Shown here piece after piece: positions 42,943 through 50,990 of a DNA stretch of 64,000 nt. Both the position numbers and the translations under genes were made by a program. This DNA comes from Hellea sp039977295. Its GTDB lineage: Bacteria > Pseudomonadota > Alphaproteobacteria > Caulobacterales > Maricaulaceae. The stretch spans positions 496,001 to 560,000 of the forward strand of contig JBDWDN010000009.1 of the NCBI GenBank assembly GCA_039977295.1, written 5' to 3'. Numbering within the stretch: the stretch's first letter is position 1; each line of letters begins with the position of its first letter. Below the pieces are notes generated by a model that worked only from the letters and a program-made list of their open reading frames with translations, did no database searches and was not told the DNA's origin.

Positions 42943-44784
42943 ATGACGGCAGCTGGAAGCGTCGAGAAGATCGTCCGTATTGGCGGAGCTACGGCCTCAC
43001 TTGCCGACTCGGCCCTCTCAGTCCCTCAGCTTCTCTCAGGCGGCAATCTTGATTATTTAGTCTTTGATTATTTGGCCGAAGGATCAATGGCCATCTTTGG
43101 CCGGCTGCAGGCCGCCAACCCTGCAATGGGTTATGGGTTTTATTTTCTATCCTTACATGTGGGCCCTCATTTGGAAGAGATTGCAGCGCGAGGCGTTAAA
43201 GTCGTCGCAAATGCAGGCGGCGTAAATCCCGCAGCGCTTGCGGCCGCATTGGAAGCGCTTATCAAAGAAAAAGGGTTAAACCTGACCGTGGCTTATGTTG
43301 AGGGCGACGACTTGCGGCCGCGCTTAGATGAGCTTCGCGCCGAAGGGCATCGCGACATGTTCATTGACGCGGAATTTCCCGAGAATATCGTCAGCGCTAA
43401 TGCTTATTTAGGGGCGTTTCCTATTGCGGCGGCCCTCTCAAAGGGCGCTGATATTGTCATTACGGGCCGCGTTGTTGATAGCGCCGTTGTGCTCGGCCCG
43501 CTTATTCATGAATTTGGCTGGGGCGAGGATGATTTGGATTTGCTGGCGGCAGGCACATTGGCGGGGCATTTACTTGAATGCGGCGCGCAAGTCACAGGCG
43601 GCACATTTACAGATTGGCGCGACGTTCCTGATTGGGCCAATATTGGCTTTCCAATTGGCGAATGTCACGCTGATGGCAGCGTCATCATCACCAAACCTGC
43701 TGACACTGGCGGTTTAGTCTCAATCGGAACGGTATCGGAACAAATCTTATACGAAGTCAGCAACCCCGCAGATTATATTGTCGCTGATGTTAGGTGTGAC
43801 TTTAGCCATGTGAAATTGGAGCAAATCGCGCCGGACCGCGTCAAGGTCACGGGCGCAAAAGGCCGCGCCCCCACCCAAACATATAAAGCCTGTATCACAT
43901 TTGATGGCGGCTGGCGCTGTGTCGCTTATCAACCCATTATCGGAGAAGAATCCGCCGAAAAAGCCTCTCGGCAAGCCCAGGCCCTTTTCGAGCGGGGACG
44001 CGTTTTATTGAAGGCCAGCGGACTCGCCGATTTTACATTAACGGAGTCTGTGCTCATTGGGGGAGAGGCTAGCTTTGGCGCTCATGCCATACCCGGCGGC
44101 GGGCGCGAACTTATCTGTAAACTTATTGCTGAGCATCCCGAGCGCGCGGGCGCGGAGATTTTCTCGCGCGAACAATGGGCGGGGATTACGGGCATGTCCG
44201 TGGGGACATCTATTAACCTTGCCACGCAGGTAACGCCCATGACGGGCGTGTTTCTATTTTTATTGGATAAAGACGACATCTTCCCGTCCGTCACCTTTAA
44301 GGGCAAAACCTATAAACTTGCGGCGGCAAATGGCGAAGCGCCTTCAGAAATTGTCTCAACGCCCAAAACCAAGCCTTCATTGCCATCCCTGCAAGGCGGA
44401 GTGTGCGTAGAGCTCATGCAGCTAGCTTTGGCGCGGAGCGGCGATAAGGGGCATCTCTTTAATGTCGCCGTCATTGCGCGGCAGGCTGAATTTTTACCCT
44501 ATTTGCGCGCAGCGTTAACCCCTGCCGCCCTTTCCGACTGGTACGCGCATTTGGCGCCAACGGATGTGCCGCTTCGCGTCGAAGCCTTTGAGGCGCCCGG
44601 CCTAAAGGCTTTGAATTTTGTAATTCATGACGCCCTAACAGGCGGTATTAATGCGAGCACAAAGTTAGATTCAGCGGCCAAAGGCATGGCGCAAATGCTT
44701 TTGCGGTTTCCAATTCCTATTCCAGCAGAACTCGCAGAGTCTTTAATCAATGACGTAACGTCCAAAGGAGGCCAAAATGGCTGA
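42943..44784 (+). CDS. AtuA-like protein (DUF1446 plus C-terminal AtuA domain)
   Basis: 613 residues. The N-terminal ~450 residues are DUF1446 (VRIGGATASLADSALSVPQLL, DYLAEGSMAIFGR, ADIVITGRVVDSAVVLGPLIHEFGW). The C-terminal ~110 residues are the AtuA ferredoxin-like domain with the conserved ARSGDKG motif (here ARSGDKGH). AtuA is needed for acyclic terpene (citronellol/geraniol) catabolism in Pseudomonas, but its reaction is unknown. Here it heads a six-gene operon with no other atu genes, so its use on a steroid- or terpenoid-derived CoA ester is inferred. Confidence 0.8.
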   Translation: MTAAGSVEKIVRIGGATASLADSALSVPQLLSGGNLDYLVFDYLAEGSMAIFGRLQAANPAMGYGFYFLSLHVGPHLEEIAARGVKVVANAGGVNPAALAAALEALIKEKGLNLTVAYVEGDDLRPRLDELRAEGHRDMFIDAEFPENIVSANAYLGAFPIAAALSKGADIVITGRVVDSAVVLGPLIHEFGWGEDDLDLLAAGTLAGHLLECGAQVTGGTFTDWRDVPDWANIGFPIGECHADGSVIITKPADTGGLVSIGTVSEQILYEVSNPADYIVADVRCDFSHVKLEQIAPDRVKVTGAKGRAPTQTYKACITFDGGWRCVAYQPIIGEESAEKASRQAQALFERGRVLLKASGLADFTLTESVLIGGEASFGAHAIPGGGRELICKLIAEHPERAGAEIFSREQWAGITGMSVGTSINLATQVTPMTGVFLFLLDKDDIFPSVTFKGKTYKLAAANGEAPSEIVSTPKTKPSLPSLQGGVCVELMQLALARSGDKGHLFNVAVIARQAEFLPYLRAALTPAALSDWYAHLAPTDVPLRVEAFEAPGLKALNFVIHDALTGGINASTKLDSAAKGMAQMLLRFPIPIPAELAESLINDVTSKGGQNG

Positions 44785-45583
44785 TTATTCATATTTGATG
44801 AAAGGCATTCAAAAGATCGAGACAGACAGTAGCGTGCTGGTCAGTTCTTCTCGTTACCTGAACGACCCCCGTGTGCGCGATTGGGTCTCAACCCATTTGC
44901 TGCGCAAAAATGGCGCGGATATCCCAACGCCGTCAGACTCAGCACAGCTCATCGTGATGTTGCGAGATCTGCAAGACATTGATCATATCAATGCCCTCAT
45001 ATCCGAAGAACGGGCGAAAAACCCAGAACTCGATGCTTGGTTTAAAGACCGCTTTGTCTCAACCTTTGAGGCGGAAGACCTAAAAGATTATGCGCCTGAT
45101 ACCGTTGGCGGCATTTTCTATGCAGAGCTGATGGGCAAAGGGATGAGCGTAAATATTGTGCCGCCTTACGAGCCGGATAGCGATTACGAATATTTCCAAT
45201 TACGCGCAGGGCAAGTGCATGATTTCGAACATATCATTGGCGGCGGCGGCTTTGATTTTATTGGCGAATTGGTGCCCTATTATATGCGGCTCACAAATCT
45301 ATTCGTTCATATGAGCCCCGAACTCGCTAGCGAACTTTCTGTATTCTCAATTCTGGCCTCGACGCGTGTTCTTACGCGCGCCGTGCTGCACTATCCTCAA
45401 ACTTGGCTTTTGACGCATAATGCAACACTAAGGGGATCAGAAGTTGGCCGAAATTCTGCTCCGCTTTACTTTATGAAATATGAGGATGTTTTTGATATGA
45501 CCATTAAAGACGCGCGCAAAGCCCTTGGCGTTCATGGGGTTGAAATGGTCGATACAGGGCCAGCATCAGCGCAATGGGTTTAA
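44777..45583 (+). CDS. COQ4-like protein in a catabolic operon
   Basis: 268 residues. The metal motif of COQ4, HDxxH-x11-E, is present exactly: His148, Asp149, His152 and Glu164 (QVHDFEHIIGGGG then FDFIGE). COQ4 was recently linked to oxidative C1 decarboxylation of ubiquinone precursors. Here it overlaps the AtuA-like gene by 8 bases and precedes a class II aldolase-like gene, with no ubiquinone genes nearby. It may decarboxylate or hydroxylate a ring-derived intermediate; that is inference. The N-terminal ~90 residues are helical without a recognised domain. Confidence 0.75.
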   Translation: MADYSYLMKGIQKIETDSSVLVSSSRYLNDPRVRDWVSTHLLRKNGADIPTPSDSAQLIVMLRDLQDIDHINALISEERAKNPELDAWFKDRFVSTFEAEDLKDYAPDTVGGIFYAELMGKGMSVNIVPPYEPDSDYEYFQLRAGQVHDFEHIIGGGGFDFIGELVPYYMRLTNLFVHMSPELASELSVFSILASTRVLTRAVLHYPQTWLLTHNATLRGSEVGRNSAPLYFMKYEDVFDMTIKDARKALGVHGVEMVDTGPASAQWV

Positions 45584-45584
45584 A

Positions 45585-46382
45585 ATGACGGAGACCCCCA
45601 AAACAGACGCGCCCCTTCGCAGCAATCCCATTCTTCAAAAACTTGCGCCCAAGCCAGGCCGCTATCCGCTATTGCCAGAGCTCACCGCCCGCCAAGAGCT
45701 TGCGCTTCTCTGCCGCGCGCTTAACCGCGAAGGCTATGACGATCATATAAATGGACATGTCACCCTCGCGCAGCCCGATGGTAGCTTTTTAGTCAATCCT
45801 TGGGAATTGACATGGGATGAACTGACAGCAGATGACATTATTCGGGTCGATACAGATGGGAAAATCATTGAGGGCGAGTGGAACGTAACGCCCGCCATTG
45901 GGCTTCATTTAGAGGTTCATAAACGGCGACATAATCTAAAAGTGGTTTTGCATAATCATTCGAAATGGGGCCTCGTCTGGTCAGCAGCAGGCCGCGTGCC
46001 GCCGGTTTATGATCAAACATCTGGTCAAGTCGAAGGCGACCCGGTCTTTTATGACGAATATGCCGGCACCGTTGACGGCGACTCTGAAGCCTCCGCCGCA
46101 GCTGACGCGCTCGGCAATCATAAATGGGCGCTACTAAAAAACCACGGCGTTTTTATTGTCGCCAAAGATATTCGCCAAGCGCATTTGCGCGCGATCACCC
46201 TTGAGCATCGCTGCCGATTGGCATGGCAAGTAGAAGCCTTGGGTGAAGGACATCCCATCACAGACCCAGAGAAATTAAAGACCGCGCAAATGTCGGACGA
46301 TCTTGGATTTCCTTTTCTGTGGGAAGCGATGGCCCGTAAGGAAATTCGGCTGGACGCAGGCGTATTAGGAGAAAGTAAATGA
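45585..46382 (+). CDS. class II aldolase/adducin family protein
   Basis: 265 residues. ELALLCRALNREGYDDHINGHVTLAQP, VLHNHSKWGLVWSAAGRVP and LLKNHGVFIVAKDIRQAHLRAITLEHRCRLAW contain the metal-binding His set (HNH, then NHG and EHRCR). Family members are aldolases, epimerases or decarboxylases acting on hydroxy-oxo acids. The ATG at 45585 follows the COQ4-like stop by one base. In this operon a retro-aldol or decarboxylation step after AtuA/COQ4 action is plausible. Confidence 0.78.
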   Translation: MTETPKTDAPLRSNPILQKLAPKPGRYPLLPELTARQELALLCRALNREGYDDHINGHVTLAQPDGSFLVNPWELTWDELTADDIIRVDTDGKIIEGEWNVTPAIGLHLEVHKRRHNLKVVLHNHSKWGLVWSAAGRVPPVYDQTSGQVEGDPVFYDEYAGTVDGDSEASAAADALGNHKWALLKNHGVFIVAKDIRQAHLRAITLEHRCRLAWQVEALGEGHPITDPEKLKTAQMSDDLGFPFLWEAMARKEIRLDAGVLGESK

Positions 46383-47218
46383 GCGTAGCTGTCATAACAG
46401 GCGCAGCATCAGGCATTGGCTTTAGCATGGCGAAAACAGCCATTCTAAAAGGCATGAATGTCGTGATGACGGATATAAACATAATAGGCCTGCAAGAGGC
46501 CGCAGACGCGCTAACGGCATTGGCCAAAGATAAGCTCGGAAGCGGCGCTGGACAGATTCTTATCCAAGGGGGGGATATATCCAAAATCAGCGACGTGGAA
46601 GAACTTCATACCGCCGCAATGGAGAGTTTTGGGTCTGTTGACTTGCTGGTCAATTGCGCGGGCGTTTTAATCAACAAACGCATTTGGGAACATGATGCCA
46701 GTGACTGGGATTTTGTCATGGGCATTAATTTCAGAGGCATGACACATATGATCTCTACATTCGTTCCGGGCATGATAGAGTGCGGGACTCCGGGGCATAT
46801 TGTCAATTTTGGGTCACTTGCGAGTTTCTTCCCCTCGCCCATGATGGGGGCTTATTCCTGTTCCAAATTTGCCATTCTCGCTTTGACGGAAACCCTCAAA
46901 TATGAACTCGACGAAACAGGCGCAAATATTGGCGTAAGTTTTGTTGCCCCTGGCCCCGTGAAGACATCGATAATACGGTCAAAGGATAAAGAGGTCCTAA
47001 AACGGGATTCCAAAGATGGGGCGCAGGCCCGCGCGCATATGGGGGGCTTGACCGAGCTTTACGGTATGGAGCCAGATGAGGCCGCAAGCCTTGTCTTTGA
47101 CGCCGTCGCAGCCAAGCAGTTTTGGGTTTTCACCCACCCCGACTTTATGCAGGGATTGACCCCGCGAACAACCGATACGCTCGCGGGTAAAAACCCAGAC
47201 TATAACCCGCTCGCTTAG
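46379..47218 (+). CDS. SDR family oxidoreductase
   Basis: 279 residues. AVITGAASGIGFSMAKTAI (cofactor), NCAGVL, NFGSLASFFPSPMMGAY then SCSK (triad), and a long C-terminus (DAVAAKQFWVFTHPDFMQG) as in the SDR group acting on polyketide-like or steroid alcohols. Overlaps the aldolase stop by ATGA. In the operon it probably interconverts an alcohol and the ketone used by the BVMO downstream. Confidence 0.74.
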   Translation: MSVAVITGAASGIGFSMAKTAILKGMNVVMTDINIIGLQEAADALTALAKDKLGSGAGQILIQGGDISKISDVEELHTAAMESFGSVDLLVNCAGVLINKRIWEHDASDWDFVMGINFRGMTHMISTFVPGMIECGTPGHIVNFGSLASFFPSPMMGAYSCSKFAILALTETLKYELDETGANIGVSFVAPGPVKTSIIRSKDKEVLKRDSKDGAQARAHMGGLTELYGMEPDEAASLVFDAVAAKQFWVFTHPDFMQGLTPRTTDTLAGKNPDYNPLA

Positions 47219-47253
47219 GGCGGCTTCACTCCGCCCAAAAGGGTTTTTCATCT

Positions 47254-48846
47254 ATGACTGAAAATTTTGATATTGTTATTATCGGCGCCGGGTTTTCTGG
47301 ACTTTATGCCGTGCATAAATTTGGTAAAAAACATAAGGTCGTCTGCTTTGAGGCTGGCGACGGTGTTGGCGGCACATGGTATTGGAACCGTTATCCTGGC
47401 GCGCGCGTCGATATTAAAAGCGTCGAATATTCCTACGGCTTTGATGAAGAGCTTCAGCAAGACTGGACATGGCCCGAAGTCTTTTCCGCGCAACCCGATT
47501 TAGAAAGATATGCCAACCACGTCGCAGACCGCTTTGACTTGCGTAAACATATTCGGTTTTCCAATGCCGTTAAGTCTCTAACCTTTGATCAAGACACGCG
47601 TCTTTGGCATATGCACAGCGCCTCTGGGGATCACGTTATTTGCAAACATGTGATTGCGGCAACGGGGGCTCTATCTGCGCCCAACATGCCAGATTGGCCA
47701 GGCCGCGAAAAATTCAAAGGCGAGATTTACCACACGACGCAATGGCCCGATGAGCAGCCAGATTTATCAAATAAGCGCGTAGGCCTCGTCGGCACAGGAT
47801 CGACCGGCATCCAAGCCGCGCCCCTCTTAGCTGAGCGAAGCCAACATCTTACTGTGTTCCAGCGCACGCCAGCCTACAGCATGCCCTCGGGAAACAAGCC
47901 GATGGACGCCGCGCATGAGCGCGATTGGAAAGAAAATTACCCCGAGCGGCGTAAGCAATTGCTGGAGACATATGGGGTATCTATAATTGATTACCCGACC
48001 AAATCCGCTCACGACTATAGCTTTGAAGAACAAAACGAAATCCTAGAGCAAGGATGGACGTCCAAAAGCGCATTTCAGTTGATGGTGGCCTTTACCGATG
48101 TGATGAGCGACCCCGCCGCAAATGAGGTTGTTTGCGAATTTGTTAGAAATAAAATTCGGGACATTGTGAAAGACCCCGAAACGGCTGAAACGCTTTGTCC
48201 GAAAACTTATCCTATCGGGGCCAAGCGGCTCTGTATCGATAACGGTTATTACGACATGTATAATCGCGATAACGTCTCGCTTGTAGATGTGAAGGCCGCG
48301 CCCATTACTGGCTTTTCAGAGACGGGTCTCAAAACGTCGGACGCGGAATATGAGTTGGATGTCCTCGTCATGGCGACAGGTTTTGACGCCGTCACTGGCG
48401 CCTTAAACCGGATTGATATTACGGGGATTGACGGACAGACATTGGAAGATAAATGGCGGGACGGCCCAACAAGCGCCTATGGATTCATGGTCTCAGGGTT
48501 TCCAAATCTGTTTATGATTCACGGGCCATTGTCACCTGCCGCGCTTGCTCAAATGATCACGGCCGGAGAATGGCAAGTCAATTTCGTCTCAGACATCATA
48601 GATGATCTTGAAAAAGACGGCTATACGAGCCTTGAAACCACGGACGAGGCCGAACAAAGCTGGGCGGCAGAGGTTAACGGCGTTGCGGCCCACACCGTCT
48701 ATATTCTCGCCGATTCTTGGTATAATGGTAAAAACATTGAGGGTAAAAAAGGCGGCTTCGTTATCTATGTGGGCGGCTTTCCCAGATATTGCGAGCTTAG
48801 CAGAGCGGCCATTGAAAATAATTATGAGGGCTTTGTGAGGCGCTAA
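47254..48846 (+). CDS. Baeyer-Villiger monooxygenase (FAD-dependent)
   Basis: 530 residues. Two Rossmann motifs are seen: IIGAGFSGLYAV (residues 9-20) and VGTGSTGIQ (about 179-187). Between them is the BVMO fingerprint F-x-G-x3-H-x3-W-P at 154-165 (Phe154, Gly156, His160, Trp164, Pro165). The long form GGTWYWNRYPGARVD is that of cyclohexanone and steroid BVMOs. It inserts oxygen next to a ketone to give an ester or lactone, which the esterase encoded one base later could hydrolyse. Possible substrates are 17- or 20-ketosteroids or a degraded ring ketone. Confidence 0.85.
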   Translation: MTENFDIVIIGAGFSGLYAVHKFGKKHKVVCFEAGDGVGGTWYWNRYPGARVDIKSVEYSYGFDEELQQDWTWPEVFSAQPDLERYANHVADRFDLRKHIRFSNAVKSLTFDQDTRLWHMHSASGDHVICKHVIAATGALSAPNMPDWPGREKFKGEIYHTTQWPDEQPDLSNKRVGLVGTGSTGIQAAPLLAERSQHLTVFQRTPAYSMPSGNKPMDAAHERDWKENYPERRKQLLETYGVSIIDYPTKSAHDYSFEEQNEILEQGWTSKSAFQLMVAFTDVMSDPAANEVVCEFVRNKIRDIVKDPETAETLCPKTYPIGAKRLCIDNGYYDMYNRDNVSLVDVKAAPITGFSETGLKTSDAEYELDVLVMATGFDAVTGALNRIDITGIDGQTLEDKWRDGPTSAYGFMVSGFPNLFMIHGPLSPAALAQMITAGEWQVNFVSDIIDDLEKDGYTSLETTDEAEQSWAAEVNGVAAHTVYILADSWYNGKNIEGKKGGFVIYVGGFPRYCELSRAAIENNYEGFVRR

Positions 48847-49763
48847 TGGCTAAAATTGACCCCCATATTCAAGGCCTCTTAGACGCGATGGCAGAGAGCG
48901 GCTTTGCGCTTCCAGACCCGATGACGCCCGAATCTCTGCGCGCTATATTAGATAACCCCATCCCTGGACCGCCCGTGGAAATTGCCGAGCAGCGCGATAT
49001 CACTATCGGGTCTGAAGCAGGTGAACTTTCTGGGCGTTTATACCGCTCTGGTTCTAATGAAACGCTGCCCGTCATATTATTTTTTCATGGCGGCGGATGG
49101 GTTCACGGCACGCTTGAAACCCATGACCGGCTCTGCGCCATGCTGGCCGTTCAGGGCTGCTGCGCCGTGATATCCGTTGACTATAGGCTTGCCCCAGAAC
49201 ACCCCTTTCCAGCCGCCTTGGATGACGCGATGATGTCGCTTCGATGGATAAAAGACAATCAGGCGGCGCTGGGTATTGATGCAAGCCGGATTGCGCTTTC
49301 AGGCGATAGTAGCGGCGCGAATATTGCGGCCGCCCTCGCCCAGGCCGCGGCGGGCGACCCCGACATTTGCCATCAATTGCTATTCTATCCCGCTCTGGAT
49401 GGTCGCTGCGAAACGCCGTCATATAAATTAGATCATGCGGGGTTCTTATCCGCCGCGCAAATGCGGTGGTATTGGGAGCAATACGCCCCGGGTGATCTGC
49501 GCAGCGATCCGCGCGCATCCCTTGCTTTGTCCAAAATAGATGCCCGCTTGACCCCCGCAACACTCATCACCGCAGGGCATGACCCGCTCCGTGATGACGG
49601 CACAGCCTATGCAGAGCGCCTAGAGGCGGCAGGAGTCTCCGCCGTGCTACATGACTTCCCAGGCGCCATTCACGGATTTGCAAGCCTATTTGGTATCGTG
49701 CCTTTGGCGGATGAAGCGATTGACTGCGCGGGACGTGCGTTACGCGAAGCTTTTGGTCAATAA
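48846..49763 (+). CDS. alpha/beta hydrolase, HSL-type esterase
   Basis: 305 residues. The oxyanion motif HGGGW lies at 81-85, the nucleophile Ser155 in GDSSGAN, and the acid and base near AGHDPLRDDG and GAIHGF. This is the hormone-sensitive-lipase family of esterases. The start codon overlaps the BVMO stop (TAATG). It probably cleaves the ester or lactone made by the BVMO. A hairpin repeat begins 32 bases after its stop. Confidence 0.83.
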   Translation: MAKIDPHIQGLLDAMAESGFALPDPMTPESLRAILDNPIPGPPVEIAEQRDITIGSEAGELSGRLYRSGSNETLPVILFFHGGGWVHGTLETHDRLCAMLAVQGCCAVISVDYRLAPEHPFPAALDDAMMSLRWIKDNQAALGIDASRIALSGDSSGANIAAALAQAAAGDPDICHQLLFYPALDGRCETPSYKLDHAGFLSAAQMRWYWEQYAPGDLRSDPRASLALSKIDARLTPATLITAGHDPLRDDGTAYAERLEAAGVSAVLHDFPGAIHGFASLFGIVPLADEAIDCAGRALREAFGQ

Positions 49764-49794
49764 TCCACATATCCGCCAGGCCAGACCGCGTGGC

Positions 49795-49917
49795 TTGTAG
49801 GTCGGCTTGAGTTTGTGTTTCCTTTGAAACGCGAACAAAAACCGACACGCCAAACAGGAAGATGTTGGGTTTCGTCAGCCTTTCCTTTGGAAACGCAGTC
49901 TCAAGCCAAGTTACGGT
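49795..49917. repeat. long hairpin intergenic repeat, copy 1
   Basis: About 123 bases with outer inverted ends (TTGTAGGTCGGCTTGAG and a complement ending in TTACGG) and inner inverted segments around GTTGGGTTTCG. It is about 75-80% identical by eye to copy 2 at 50861-50987 and in the same orientation. No transposase inside. It resembles a MITE or REP-type palindrome. Confidence 0.65.
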
Positions 49918-49930
49918 CATTAATTTTTAC

Positions 49931-50827
49931 CTAAATCACCGCCGTCAAAATTGATGTCGCCTCATCCGGCATATCAAATGCAGCTTTATCGCCGCCCAAA
50001 TAATTATCCACGAGCCATTTTGCCGAGAGGTATTTTACCTCTGAAAACCCGGCGGTTTTGAGTATCTCTTCGAGTTCGGCTTCATAATAACGGCTCTTTA
50101 TCGGCTCGCCCATCTCTGTAACGACTTTCTGTAACTGCTCGACAGAATTTTCAGGCACGCCGCCCGCTAAGACATAGCTTGGGCTGATGAAATCCATGAC
50201 GATTTCGCTCCCTTTTGGATAAGCCCCCAATACATTGAGCGTCGATTTCACCGCTGCGTCAGTAAGATACATATGCACGCCGAGCCATGTGAAAAATGTC
50301 ATGCTATCGGTCTTTACGCCGCCAAGCTTTAGTGCCTCCCCGAGCGTCTGATTTTCAAAATCAAAACTCACATAGCTTAGGTTATCTGGCACAGTGATCC
50401 CTGCGGCCTTCACCTGCTCTTTCTTCCAGGCTTGCGTCGAGGGATGGTCCACTTCAAATACATCTAAGACTTTAGTCAAATCCAAACAACGATAAGCCGT
50501 AGAGTCTAACCCAGCCCCCAGAATGACCAATTGTTTAAGCCCGCGCTCCCGTGCAATGGCGAGTTCTTCCTCGACAACGCGGCTTCGCATACACACCGAC
50601 CCATCAATACGTCCCATGAAGATAGAAGCCGTCTCATCATCACTTAGCGCGCTGAAAACCTGTATCATTTTATCGATATAAACCTGCGCGGCCTGCAGGT
50701 TCTCCAAACCCGCTAAATCCAGCGCAAGATTATCACGCAATACTTTGGGCTCTGGCGCGGTATGGAAATGATGTCCCCTTTGCACAGCCGTTAAAAAGGC
50801 CGTCTGGCTTGGTTTTCCTTCAATCAT
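49931..50827 (-). CDS. SAM-dependent methyltransferase, LCMT/PPM1-like
   Basis: 298 residues from the ATG at 50827, preceded 10 bases upstream by AAGGAG, which decides this start over one 33 bases further out. ELAIARERGLKQLVILGAGLDSTAYRC holds the SAM-binding GAGLD-x2-AYR signature of the leucine-carboxyl/TcmP-like O-methyltransferases. LSYVSFDFENQTLGEAL follows. These bacterial enzymes methylate carboxyls or hydroxyls of small molecules. It is boxed between two long hairpin repeats. Its link to steroid metabolism is doubtful. Confidence 0.75.
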   Translation of the reverse strand: MIEGKPSQTAFLTAVQRGHHFHTAPEPKVLRDNLALDLAGLENLQAAQVYIDKMIQVFSALSDDETASIFMGRIDGSVCMRSRVVEEELAIARERGLKQLVILGAGLDSTAYRCLDLTKVLDVFEVDHPSTQAWKKEQVKAAGITVPDNLSYVSFDFENQTLGEALKLGGVKTDSMTFFTWLGVHMYLTDAAVKSTLNVLGAYPKGSEIVMDFISPSYVLAGGVPENSVEQLQKVVTEMGEPIKSRYYEAELEEILKTAGFSEVKYLSAKWLVDNYLGGDKAAFDMPDEATSILTAVI

Positions 50828-50860
50828 AATCCATGCACTCCTTTGATCCAACGCTGTCAC

Positions 50861-50987
50861 TTGTAGGTCGGCTTGAGTTTGCGTTTCCCTCGGAAACGGG
50901 GACGAAACCCGACGCGCCCAGCACTCAAATAAATGTTGGGTTTCGACAGCATTTCCTTTGGAAACACAGTCTCAATCCAACCTACGG
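50861..50987. repeat. long hairpin intergenic repeat, copy 2
   Basis: About 127 bases. TTGTAGGTCGGCTTGAG at the left pairs with CTCAATCCAACCTACGG at the right, and CGAAACCCGAC pairs with GTTGGGTTTCG inside. Same orientation as copy 1. It fills the space between the methyltransferase start and the stop of the Old Yellow Enzyme gene at 50991. Confidence 0.68.
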
Positions 50988-50990
50988 TAA

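Noticed and set aside
49567..49920. Minus-strand open frame of 117 codons after the esterase
   Set aside because: It runs through the hairpin repeat and antisense to the esterase end; no protein family and no ribosome-binding site.
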